Assembly: GCA_944324235.1 (NCBI GenBank)
Contig: CALUVN010000008.1
Coordinates: 1 to 50,804 of the forward strand
Source of the DNA: Candidatus Gastranaerophilales bacterium
GTDB lineage: Bacteria > Cyanobacteriota > Vampirovibrionia > Gastranaerophilales > Gastranaerophilaceae
Length of the DNA stretch: 50,804 nt
Reading direction: 5' to 3'
The notes below the pieces were generated by a model. That model was given only the letters and a program-made list of their open reading frames with translations. It was not told where the DNA came from and ran no database searches. Of the stretch, positions 41,630 through 49,388 are shown in pieces. The translations under genes were made by a program, and so were the position numbers. Positions within the stretch are counted from its first letter, which is position 1. The number at the start of each line of letters is the position of its first letter.

Positions 41630-42082
41630 ATGGCAGATAAAATTACATTAGAATCATTGAGCCCTGCAGAAGGTTCAACACATAAAACAAAAAGAGTTGG
41701 CAGAGGCCGTTCATCAGGCAGAGGTAAAACTTCTTGCCGCGGTCACAACGGTGAAGGTCAACGCTCAGGAAGCAGCTCTAAAAGAGGTTTTGAAGGCGGT
41801 CAAATGCCTGCATACAGAAGACTTCCTAAATTGAAAGGCTTCCAAATTATCAATAAAATCAACTACGCTGCTGTTAATGTTGGTAGACTGGCTAATTTCG
41901 GAATCAAAGATATTAGTCTAGAATCATTAATTGAAGCAAGAAGAATTCATCCGTCCAGCCAAGGACTTAGAATTCTCGGTAATGGTGAAGTTAAAGTTGC
42001 TTTGAATGTTAAAGCCAGCTATGTAACTCCATCAGCTAAAGAAAAAATTGAAGCAGCAGGCGGAAAGGTTGAGTTAGTATAA
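41630..42082 (+). CDS. rplO: 50S ribosomal protein L15
   Basis: Protein of 150 residues with the Gly/Arg-rich N-terminus of L15 (KRVGRGRSSGRGKTSCRGHN, then GFEGGQMPAYRRLPKLKGF) and a normal C-terminal domain (ILGNGEVKVALNVKASYV). A late-stage 50S assembly protein. AGAGGAA precedes the ATG. Its stop overlaps the secY start by one base. Confidence 0.97.
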   Translation: MADKITLESLSPAEGSTHKTKRVGRGRSSGRGKTSCRGHNGEGQRSGSSSKRGFEGGQMPAYRRLPKLKGFQIINKINYAAVNVGRLANFGIKDISLESLIEARRIHPSSQGLRILGNGEVKVALNVKASYVTPSAKEKIEAAGGKVELV

Positions 42083-43419
42083 TGGCACAAGGAATGAGAA
42101 TGCCTTCTACAGAAGATTTGATGTCAATGTGGAATGCGTCCGGCTTAAAACAAAAGATAATATTTACATTTCTGATGATTGCAGCATTCAGATTCGGGGT
42201 TCAGTTACCGCTTTTTGGTATTAATAACTCTGTTTTCAGTACAATTGCAGGCGGAAATAATATTATCGGATTTTTAGATTTGTTTTCAGGCGGTGCGTTA
42301 GGTAAAGTATCAATATTTGCTCTTGGTATCGGACCTTACATTACGGCATCAATCATTATGCAATTAATTTCCGTAGTTATTCCTTCACTGGAAAAACTGC
42401 AAAAAGAAGAAGGCGAAGCCGGTAGAAGAAAATTATCGCAATATACACGTATGTTTACTGTTGTACTTGCGATGTTTCAATCTATCGTGTTTATGTTATA
42501 TTTGCACCACTTACCTGGTGCAATTGTTCCGGGAATTAATCCCGGATTATTCTTTGTAAGTTCGGTAGCTGTTTTAACGGCTGGTTCAGTACTTGTTATG
42601 TGGATTTCCGAGCTTATAACTGAAAAAGGTATAGGTAATGGCGGTTCTTTGATTATCTTTGTCGGTATCCTGTCCGGTATCCCGATTTATGCGTCAAGAA
42701 CTTTCCAAATGGTTGCAAATAACGGTTCTTTACAGCTTGCACTCGGTGTATTGCTTGCAATATTCTTTGCTGCAATGATTTTCATTGTTATTATGCAGGA
42801 AGCTGTTAGAAAAGTTATTATTGTTAACCCGAAACGTCAGGTCGGCAATAAAGTTTATGGCGGTATGAATTCTTACATTCCGTTTAAACTTAATCCGGGC
42901 GGCGTTATGCCTATCATCTTTGCTATTGCTATTTTGCTCTTCCCTTCTACGGTTTTAAGCCTTGTAGGTCAGGCTAACTTCGCGGAAGGTCCGGCAAAAG
43001 ACATGGTTATGAGATTAACACATATTTTGAGCCCTGATGGTATTGTATATTATCTTTTGTATTTCGGCTTAATTGTTCTTTTAACATTCTTCTATGCATC
43101 AATTATGCCGAACATGCAGCCGAAAGATATAGCTGCAAACCTGAAAAAATATGGCTCTTCTATTCCGGGTATCAAACCTGGAAAACCGACTGCCGAAGCT
43201 CTCGATAAAATTTTGAGTAAAACAACCTTTATCGGAGCTATGGGACTTGGTATAATTGCTCTTATACCGTCACTTGCAACGTATATCACTCATATTACCA
43301 CTTTGCAAGGTATCGGAGCAACTTCACTCATAATCATGGTCGGTGTTGCTCTTGACTTGATTAATCAGGTAAGAACTCACCTTCTGGCAAGAAATTATGA
43401 ATCTTTTCTTAAAGAATAA
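42082..43419 (+). CDS. secY: Preprotein translocase channel subunit SecY
   Basis: Protein of 445 residues with ten transmembrane helices. Diagnostic segments include LFSGGALGKVSIFALGIGPY (plug and helix 2 region), ISELITEKGIGNGGSLIIF, the cytoplasmic loop VNPKRQVGNKVYGG and the C-terminal GVALDLINQVRTHLLARNYE. It forms the Sec channel, into which the SRP pathway (RNA at 11748-11940) delivers membrane proteins. adk, map and infA, usual downstream partners, are absent; a terminator follows directly. Confidence 0.98.
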   Translation: MAQGMRMPSTEDLMSMWNASGLKQKIIFTFLMIAAFRFGVQLPLFGINNSVFSTIAGGNNIIGFLDLFSGGALGKVSIFALGIGPYITASIIMQLISVVIPSLEKLQKEEGEAGRRKLSQYTRMFTVVLAMFQSIVFMLYLHHLPGAIVPGINPGLFFVSSVAVLTAGSVLVMWISELITEKGIGNGGSLIIFVGILSGIPIYASRTFQMVANNGSLQLALGVLLAIFFAAMIFIVIMQEAVRKVIIVNPKRQVGNKVYGGMNSYIPFKLNPGGVMPIIFAIAILLFPSTVLSLVGQANFAEGPAKDMVMRLTHILSPDGIVYYLLYFGLIVLLTFFYASIMPNMQPKDIAANLKKYGSSIPGIKPGKPTAEALDKILSKTTFIGAMGLGIIALIPSLATYITHITTLQGIGATSLIIMVGVALDLINQVRTHLLARNYESFLKE

Positions 43420-43441
43420 TTAATTCATAACTTAATAAAAA

Positions 43442-43473
43442 ATAGCTCCTAGTTAAAAGGGGCTATTTTTTTG
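43442..43473 (+). terminator. Rho-independent terminator after secY
   Basis: ATAGCTCC (442-449 of this kilobase) pairs with GGGGCTAT (459-466) including one G-U pair, followed by a run of T. It ends the ribosomal-protein/secY transcript. Confidence 0.88.
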
Positions 43474-43567
43474 TTTTTATTTTTAATTATTTTGTTCAAT
43501 GAATCAGGATTAAAAAACTTATATTATAAGTATGTAAATCCTCAACTCTTCTGATTGCTCAGTTTTT

Positions 43568-43594
43568 GCCCCTCACATGCGAGGGGCTTTTCTT
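43568..43594 (+). terminator. Second terminator, with no gene before it
   Basis: A perfect GCCCCTC-ACATGC-GAGGGGC hairpin followed by TTTTCTT. The secY transcript already ends at 43473 and no ORF lies between, so it may end a short non-coding RNA of roughly 50-90 nt, or be a backup stop. Confidence 0.75.
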
Positions 43595-43610
43595 AATTTT
43601 ACTTAAAGAA

Positions 43611-43639
43611 TAGACATTAAACCCAAAATAATATATAAT
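43611..43639 (+). promoter_or_regulatory. Sigma-70 promoter for the PilZ gene
   Basis: TAGACA (43611-43616), exactly 17 nt, TATAAT (43634-43639). The start would be near 43646, leaving a 27-nt leader with the GAAAGG ribosome site. Confidence 0.75.
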
Positions 43640-43672
43640 TTAGTCATGATGTAGTTATTGAAAGGATTTGCT

Positions 43673-44263
43673 ATGAGAGAATTGCTGAATAAAGACCAAC
43701 GTGTTGTAATGGTTCCTCATGATTTTAAAAATGCGAACAAGGGTACTATTACTGAGGTTACTTCTGAAGGTTTTACTTTGCAGCTTGACTATGAGCCTGT
43801 TGGTATTCTCAAAAGCAATTATTGCGAATTTTATACGCAGACACCTAACGGAATGCTGTTCTTTACTTCATTTACCAAGGAAATGAATGACAAAACGCTT
43901 AAAATTTCAAGTCCTGCTAAGCATAAATTTTTGCAAAGACGTCAATATACTCGTATTAAATACGTTCACGACACAGAAATGTCTGCTGATTTTATTTCTC
44001 ATAAAATTAAAACTCTTGATATTTCTGCTGGCGGTATGAAATTTATCACATCAGAAAATCTTGATATTGAAAAAACTTACTACATTACATTACAACTTTC
44101 AAAAGAACAAAGTATTGAATGTATGTATTCTTCAATAAGAGTTGAAAAAAATGATGACAAAACTTATACTCACTCAGGAAGATTTGAATTCAAGTCTAAT
44201 CGTGATAAGATGGTTTTGATTCAGTATTGTACTAAACGTGCTATTGAAATTAGAAATAAATAG
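43673..44263 (+). CDS. PilZ-domain c-di-GMP effector
   Basis: Protein of 196 residues from ATG 43673 (GAAAGG upstream). The N-terminal half is a YcgR-type beta domain. The C-terminal half is a PilZ domain with the c-di-GMP contacts QRRQYTRIKY (RxxxR) and LDISAGGMKF (DxSxxG). Binding of cyclic di-GMP should change its contact with a partner. In other bacteria this two-domain layout brakes flagellar motors or controls exopolysaccharide, which is notable next to sigma-28-controlled genes, though no flagellar gene is in the window. The PLP-decarboxylase gene follows 8 bp downstream. Confidence 0.9.
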   Translation: MRELLNKDQRVVMVPHDFKNANKGTITEVTSEGFTLQLDYEPVGILKSNYCEFYTQTPNGMLFFTSFTKEMNDKTLKISSPAKHKFLQRRQYTRIKYVHDTEMSADFISHKIKTLDISAGGMKFITSENLDIEKTYYITLQLSKEQSIECMYSSIRVEKNDDKTYTHSGRFEFKSNRDKMVLIQYCTKRAIEIRNK

Positions 44264-44271
44264 GTTTTCCT

Positions 44272-45318
44272 GTGAGTTTGATTAACTTATTAAAGAAAAA
44301 GAATTCTACAAAGCTGTTTACTACCCCGTCTCATTCAGGTAAATTCTTTATTTACCACAAATTCAGGCACTTTTATAAATCCGATATTTCAGAAACTGAT
44401 ACCCACAATCCACAGGACGCTTTAGTAAAGGCTCAACGTAAGGCTGCTGAAATTTATGGTACTAAGCAGACACATTTTTTAACAAATGGTTCAACATCGG
44501 GTATACATGCTGCTGTTTTAAGTTGTGTCAAAGCAGGTGAAAAGGTACTTTTGTGGAATAATGCTCACCCTTCACATTTGAATGCCGTAAAGCTTGCAGG
44601 TGGTACGCCTGTATTTTACGAATTGCCTTTAAATACGGACTGGGGTGTTCCAGCATCGACACCGCCCGAGTTAATTGAAGATTTTCTGGCAAAAAATGAT
44701 ATAAAAGCTGTAATTATTACTTCGCCTACATATGAAGGTTATGTTTCTGATATCAAATCAATAAAAGCTGTATGCAGTAGATACAACACAATTTTAATTG
44801 TAGATGAGGCGCATGGTGCATTGTATCCGTTTTCTGATGAACTCCCTGAATCTGCAGTTAAAATCGCGGACTTTACAATTCAATCTTTGCATAAAACCGC
44901 AGGCGGTCTTAATCCAACTGCTTTGCTTCATGTTAATTGCGGTATTGATGCTAAAAAAACTCTTTCGATGATAACAACTACATCTCCGTCTTATCCTTTG
45001 CTGGCAACTATAGAGGCAAATATAAACTATCTGAATTCTAAAAGATGCAAAAAACAAATTAATAATCTTGTAAGCAGTATTAAAGATTTACGTGCTGCAT
45101 GTCAGAATTGTAAATTCGGTGGTGACGATATAACAAAAATTCTTGTAAAAGTTGATAATTTGAGTGGTTTTCAACTGTCTGAACTTTTGTATGATGATTT
45201 CGGCATTGAAGACGAAATTACGAATGGCAAATCAACCATGCTGCTCTGCGGAATAGGAACTGATTCAAAAAAAATAGATGCGCTAAAGCGTGCGTTAATA
45301 AAAATTTCTAAATTGTAA
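44272..45318 (+). CDS. Orn/Lys/Arg decarboxylase-family PLP enzyme, short form
   Basis: Protein of 348 residues from a GTG start, weak ribosome site. The group III decarboxylase fold is clear: THFLTNGSTSGIHAAVLSCV, ITSPTYEGYVSDIK, LIVDEAHGALYPF and PLP lysine K208 in IQSLHKTAGGLNPTALLHV. It is about 130 residues shorter than typical lysine or arginine decarboxylases, lacking most of the C-terminal domain. Expected to produce a diamine such as cadaverine or agmatine, but the substrate cannot be read from sequence. Cotranscribed with the PilZ gene. Confidence 0.85.
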   Translation: MSLINLLKKKNSTKLFTTPSHSGKFFIYHKFRHFYKSDISETDTHNPQDALVKAQRKAAEIYGTKQTHFLTNGSTSGIHAAVLSCVKAGEKVLLWNNAHPSHLNAVKLAGGTPVFYELPLNTDWGVPASTPPELIEDFLAKNDIKAVIITSPTYEGYVSDIKSIKAVCSRYNTILIVDEAHGALYPFSDELPESAVKIADFTIQSLHKTAGGLNPTALLHVNCGIDAKKTLSMITTTSPSYPLLATIEANINYLNSKRCKKQINNLVSSIKDLRAACQNCKFGGDDITKILVKVDNLSGFQLSELLYDDFGIEDEITNGKSTMLLCGIGTDSKKIDALKRALIKISKL

Positions 45319-45347
45319 ATATTTGTTAACATAACAGCTGAAATTAT

Positions 45348-45375
45348 TAAAGAAATGCATAAAATAAGCCGATAA
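45348..45375 (+). promoter_or_regulatory. Sigma-28 (FliA)-type promoter for the 45431 gene
   Basis: TAAA (45348-45351), 16 nt, GCCGATAA (45368-45375), a perfect -10 box with the same spacing as at 1610-1637 and 6971-6998. Predicted start near 45382, giving a leader of about 50 nt that ends in GAAAGGAAACAT. Confidence 0.8.
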
Positions 45376-45430
45376 CCATAGTAAGGACAAAAAAGTTACT
45401 AAGGATACCTGAAAGGAAACATCGTCAACT

Positions 45431-47329
45431 ATGGGAATGGCGGCATCACAAGCGAGATTATTATCAATCACAAGTCGTTTATCTGATAACGAGTTGAGAT
45501 CTCAGCTTATTAACAATCAAAAAATCCGTCTTGCTACCGAAAGTTCAAAGGCTAGCGAACGGTATGTTGCTGCCTTGAATGATACAAAAATGATGTATTC
45601 CGCTTATGATGTTAAGGGAAATCCTTTAAACAAAGAATTAACATTTGCTAACTTAACAGCTTACAGTTCTTACAATAACCAGTATGGTTTAAGAAACCTC
45701 TCCGGACAAATTCTTGTATCAGAAGAGGACGCATTTAACTTTGAAAACAGTAACGTAAGTGCTGATCCAGACAAACCTGTTTATGATCTTGAAGAATTTT
45801 TGAAATCATATAACCTTGAAAAAAGTACAACTTTCTTTGATAACATATCAACAGAAATGATTGATGCATGTCTAGGTTTAGATACAGATGCTGGCAAAAC
45901 TTCAGGCTTGACTGGTGAAGACTTGAAGGCAATGTATCTTGGTGGTGAAGATACACAAGGTACTGTTCATGAAGGTTATGACGCAATACTTTCTGGAACA
46001 GAGTATAACAGTAATTTTGAGCCTCTATTCAGTGAATATAGTGACAGTTATGATGCATATATCAAAGCATATGAAAAATATATCAACTCTACTAGTTATC
46101 AAAATACTAGTGGTTTAGGTAATATTCAAAACCAAATTAACAGTATAGGTGATCTAGGCGGTGCAAGAAACGTTGTTACTAACTGGATAAATACGATAAA
46201 TTCTAATTTTAAACCGCTTGCAATTCAAGGTGACACATTCTTTGATGACTTTATTACTAAATTAGAGGAACAAAGCGATGCTTTTGACAGAGCACCTTAT
46301 GAAATAGATGCAGACGGTAACCTTATTATTGATGGTGCTGTTAAGATTACTCCAGCAGGATCGGTTACATCTATTGACAGCTCTATTACACTGGCGCCTT
46401 TTAACCTACCTGGTAAAGTAACATGTATAGAAGATGGTAATAGCTATACATATACCTATGAAAGAGATTCATCAAAATGGGCTACAGATGCAAATGTCAG
46501 ATGCTCAGATTTTATAGATGCGGCTAGCTTGAAATCTGTATTGAATTCATTCATGTCAACATTCCTAGACTCAATAAGTCAACATACTGATATTAATAAA
46601 GTAACCTTTGACTCAAGTCCTGAGGGACAGGCTGCAAATGATGCAAAAAATCGCTTTTTAGCTGCCGCAAGTGCTTTATCAATATATATGCTTGGTAGTG
46701 ACCGACCAAATGATTATCAAAAGCTTAATGATTTAGCCTTTATTTTTGAAGAGAAAGATAAGGGTAATATAACAACTGGATTCGCAAGTGTACTTGATGT
46801 ACTTATTCTTGATGCAGTATTCAACGAACTCGGTGACCCGATTGTAACATGGATTGATACAACAAACCCGAATGAAGATGCTACGGCAAAAGCACAATGG
46901 TACACAAACTTATTTAACAGAATGCAAATTGTTGAAAGAACAGAAAAGGATGATGGCACTGTTGAAGAAGAAATAAAACTTAATTATCAGGTTCTTGAAA
47001 ACGGACTTGCTACAAGTGCTGAATGGCTTCAATTCGCCTTAGAAAGCGGGCTGGTATCAATGGAACAGGTTGACCAAAGTAATAACTGGTGCTCAACGCT
47101 GTACACAAATTGCAGTGATATTACTGAAACTACGGACACAACTGAAGCTACAATTGCTGAGGCTGAATATAACTCAACTATGGCTAAAATTGAAGCAAAA
47201 GATAAGCAGTTTGACATGCAGCTTAAAAATATTGATACAGAGCATGAATCTTTACAAACTGAATATGATTCAATCAAAAGTGTTCTTGATAAAAATATTG
47301 AAAGAAACTTCAAAATGTACTCAGCATAA
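45431..47329 (+). CDS. Flagellin-like/secreted structural protein candidate, MGMAASQAR family
   Basis: Protein of 632 residues. It starts MGMAASQARLLSITSRLSDN with about 60 helical residues, ends with a coiled coil (KIEAKDKQFDMQLKNIDTEH, then SVLDKNIERNFKMYSA), and has a long Asp/Ser/Asn-rich middle free of recognised domains. Ends match the 354-residue protein at 507-1571, while the middles differ in length and sequence. The ribosome site GAAAGGAAACAT and a sigma-28 promoter are also shared. No signal peptide. This is the architecture of flagellins, hook-associated proteins and translocon proteins, whose terminal helices polymerise and whose centre is exposed. A strong terminator follows at 47357-47385. 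Identity as an export substrate is inferred. Confidence 0.75.
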   Translation: MGMAASQARLLSITSRLSDNELRSQLINNQKIRLATESSKASERYVAALNDTKMMYSAYDVKGNPLNKELTFANLTAYSSYNNQYGLRNLSGQILVSEEDAFNFENSNVSADPDKPVYDLEEFLKSYNLEKSTTFFDNISTEMIDACLGLDTDAGKTSGLTGEDLKAMYLGGEDTQGTVHEGYDAILSGTEYNSNFEPLFSEYSDSYDAYIKAYEKYINSTSYQNTSGLGNIQNQINSIGDLGGARNVVTNWINTINSNFKPLAIQGDTFFDDFITKLEEQSDAFDRAPYEIDADGNLIIDGAVKITPAGSVTSIDSSITLAPFNLPGKVTCIEDGNSYTYTYERDSSKWATDANVRCSDFIDAASLKSVLNSFMSTFLDSISQHTDINKVTFDSSPEGQAANDAKNRFLAAASALSIYMLGSDRPNDYQKLNDLAFIFEEKDKGNITTGFASVLDVLILDAVFNELGDPIVTWIDTTNPNEDATAKAQWYTNLFNRMQIVERTEKDDGTVEEEIKLNYQVLENGLATSAEWLQFALESGLVSMEQVDQSNNWCSTLYTNCSDITETTDTTEATIAEAEYNSTMAKIEAKDKQFDMQLKNIDTEHESLQTEYDSIKSVLDKNIERNFKMYSA

Positions 47330-47356
47330 GATTTTATAAAAAGATACTTAACCTTG

Positions 47357-47385
47357 AAAAACGCCATATTTATGGCGTTTTTTTT
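47357..47385 (+). terminator. Rho-independent terminator
   Basis: AAACGCCATA/TATGGCGTTT hairpin followed by eight T. It ends the flagellin-like gene as a single-gene transcript. Confidence 0.92.
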
Positions 47386-47482
47386 CATGTAAATACGATA
47401 TAAAGATTATGTAAGGAAATCAAAGTTCACCTATCTTTTGAATTATAATAAGAACATAGAGAAAAGCAATTAGGAGACAATT

Positions 47483-47767
47483 ATGGAATCAGTAAATGAA
47501 ATTTTAACTAAATTGGAAAATGCAGACAATGTTACTAAAAATGAATTAGAAAACAAATTAGTTGATATCGGTACTAAAGTTCTTCCTCAATTGGTTGACC
47601 AATTACAGGTTGTAAGAGGTATCAAACGTGGTGTTGTTGCTATGACACTGATTAGAATCGGTGATGCTTCTGTTGAATACCTTGAAAAAGCAGCTAAAGT
47701 TAATAAAGATTTTGAATGGGTTGCTGAATATCTCATCAGAGAAATCAAAGGCTCTATTGCAGCTTAA
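47483..47767 (+). CDS. HEAT-repeat-like small protein
   Basis: Protein of 94 residues, all helical, with the Leu/Ile/Val spacing of HEAT-type repeats (LVDIGTKVLPQLVDQLQVV, VVAMTLIRIGDASVEYLEKA). The ATG follows AGGAG. Such proteins act as binding scaffolds. It has its own terminator 30 bp downstream and a TATAAT at 47444-47449, so it is probably monocistronic. No partner can be named. Confidence 0.75.
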   Translation: MESVNEILTKLENADNVTKNELENKLVDIGTKVLPQLVDQLQVVRGIKRGVVAMTLIRIGDASVEYLEKAAKVNKDFEWVAEYLIREIKGSIAA

Positions 47768-47798
47768 AATTATTTTATTAATTTGCATATAAGTTTAA

Positions 47799-47828
47799 AG
47801 CAGGAAAGTTTACATTTCCTGCTTTTTT
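47799..47828 (+). terminator. Rho-independent terminator after the HEAT-like gene
   Basis: AGCAGGAAA/TTTCCTGCT hairpin with a 7-nt loop, followed by six T. It lies just upstream of the next gene's start region. Confidence 0.9.
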
Positions 47829-47851
47829 AATATTTATGTTAAAATTTAAAT

Positions 47852-49369
47852 ATGAATATGGGGATAAAGAGAAAACTTTTATTTTACTTCACATTGTTTA
47901 TCTTTGTGTTGGCTGTCAGTTTGCTGGTAAATAACTATGATTTTGACTTGTGGGCACGACTGATAGCAGGTATGGGGGTTATTGAAGGACATCAGGTTAT
48001 TAAGACTGATTTTCTGTCATACACACCGACTCATACTTGGTGGGATCATGAATGGGGTTCGGGTGTAATCTTCTACCTTGTTTTGAAATATTTAGGCCCA
48101 TATAGTCTTGTTATTTTGCAGGCTCTGTTCACTTTTGGAATATTTTTGACTATAGCAAAAATTGTTAAGCTTAAATATAATGTTATGCCGTACTGCTTAT
48201 TTATATATATATTTGCAATTATGGCTTTAAACCAAAATTTTTCATCACCTGTGCGCTGTCATATGTTTAGTTTTCTTCTGTTCACACTGTTTATATATAT
48301 ACTGGAACTCGCGCGAAAAGGTAAATGTAAATTTTTAATTCTAATTCCGTTGATAACTATATTCTGGAATAACGTCCACGGTGGCGTTGTTTCAGGACTT
48401 GGTTTGCTTGCAATGTATGCTTTCGGTGAATTTTTAAACAAAAAAAATTGGAAACAATATGTTTACACACTCATCCCGTCTGTAATTTTTCTTGTCATAA
48501 ATCCTTACGGATTTGAGTATATAAAATTTTTATTTTCTGCTACAACTATGGAACGTCCTGACATCTCCGAGTGGTGGGGAATTTTCTCAAAGTACCAGAT
48601 GAATAGACAAATAATGTTTAAAATATTTATGCTCTCAATCATTGGGACAGAAGTTTATACTGTTGTAAAAAATATCAAAAATTCAAATTTTGCAAAATGG
48701 TACTCCGAACAGGATAAAGTTAAGTGGATTGTCCTTGTTGTAACTCTATACCTTGCGATTAGTCATGTTAAAATGATACCGTTTTTTGTAATATCTGCCT
48801 GCTGCTATTGCTATGATGATATATATAATTTTGGAAAAAAATTAAATATTCCTGCTTTTACCGAAAAAATTATATACATCATGGTGATTATAATGTCTAT
48901 ATTTTCGTTGGCATCAAAGGAATACACCGTCCCGTTGAACTATGCAGCCTATCCTGTCAGGGAGGTTGAATTCATCAAAATAAATAATTTAAAAGGTAAT
49001 ATCCTTTCTAATTTCGGGCTTGGAAGCTACATTTCATATAAATTATATCCGAACAATCTCATCTACATGGATGGCAGATATGAGGAAGTCTATTATGACG
49101 AAATGATTCCACTTTTGAAAAAGTTCTTCCTTGTTAATCCGGGTTGGGATGATGTTTTGAAAAAGTATCCTCCCGAAATTATGATAATTGAAAAGTACTA
49201 TCCTGTATATGATACTTTAAAAAATTCTGAGGATTGGAAACTTGTATTCGAGGGTGAAGTCTTTGGTGTTTTTCTTCAAAAAGATAATCTGCAGGCTGAC
49301 TATTCTATGCCTGCTAAGGAAATAGACTATTACAAAGATACCCTGTTCGATACTGACATAAAATTTTAA
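47852..49369 (+). CDS. Polytopic membrane protein, GT-C glycosyltransferase-like
   Basis: Protein of 505 residues with about ten transmembrane helices and a periplasmic C-terminal part. The first external loop has the acidic/aromatic motif NYDFDLWARLIAGMGVIEG followed by DFLSYTPTHTWWDHEW, the type of loop that carries the catalytic Asp in GT-C enzymes using lipid-linked sugars. The C-terminus (NILSNFGLGSYISYKLYPNN) is family-like. No exact family is recognised. A TAAAAT box ends 6 bases before the ATG, hinting at a leaderless start, though its -35 is poor. The patatin gene follows 19 bp downstream. Confidence 0.7.
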   Translation: MNMGIKRKLLFYFTLFIFVLAVSLLVNNYDFDLWARLIAGMGVIEGHQVIKTDFLSYTPTHTWWDHEWGSGVIFYLVLKYLGPYSLVILQALFTFGIFLTIAKIVKLKYNVMPYCLFIYIFAIMALNQNFSSPVRCHMFSFLLFTLFIYILELARKGKCKFLILIPLITIFWNNVHGGVVSGLGLLAMYAFGEFLNKKNWKQYVYTLIPSVIFLVINPYGFEYIKFLFSATTMERPDISEWWGIFSKYQMNRQIMFKIFMLSIIGTEVYTVVKNIKNSNFAKWYSEQDKVKWIVLVVTLYLAISHVKMIPFFVISACCYCYDDIYNFGKKLNIPAFTEKIIYIMVIIMSIFSLASKEYTVPLNYAAYPVREVEFIKINNLKGNILSNFGLGSYISYKLYPNNLIYMDGRYEEVYYDEMIPLLKKFFLVNPGWDDVLKKYPPEIMIIEKYYPVYDTLKNSEDWKLVFEGEVFGVFLQKDNLQADYSMPAKEIDYYKDTLFDTDIKF

Positions 49370-49382
49370 GGAGTGGTATAAT
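49353..49382 (+). promoter_or_regulatory. Extended -10 promoter giving a leaderless patatin mRNA
   Basis: CTGACA (49353-49358), 18 nt, TATAAT (49377-49382) with a TGG extension. The -10 box ends 6 bases before ATG 49389, so transcription would begin on the start codon. The AAGGAG further upstream is too far away to act as ribosome site. Confidence 0.6.
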
Positions 49383-49388
49383 TAGTTT

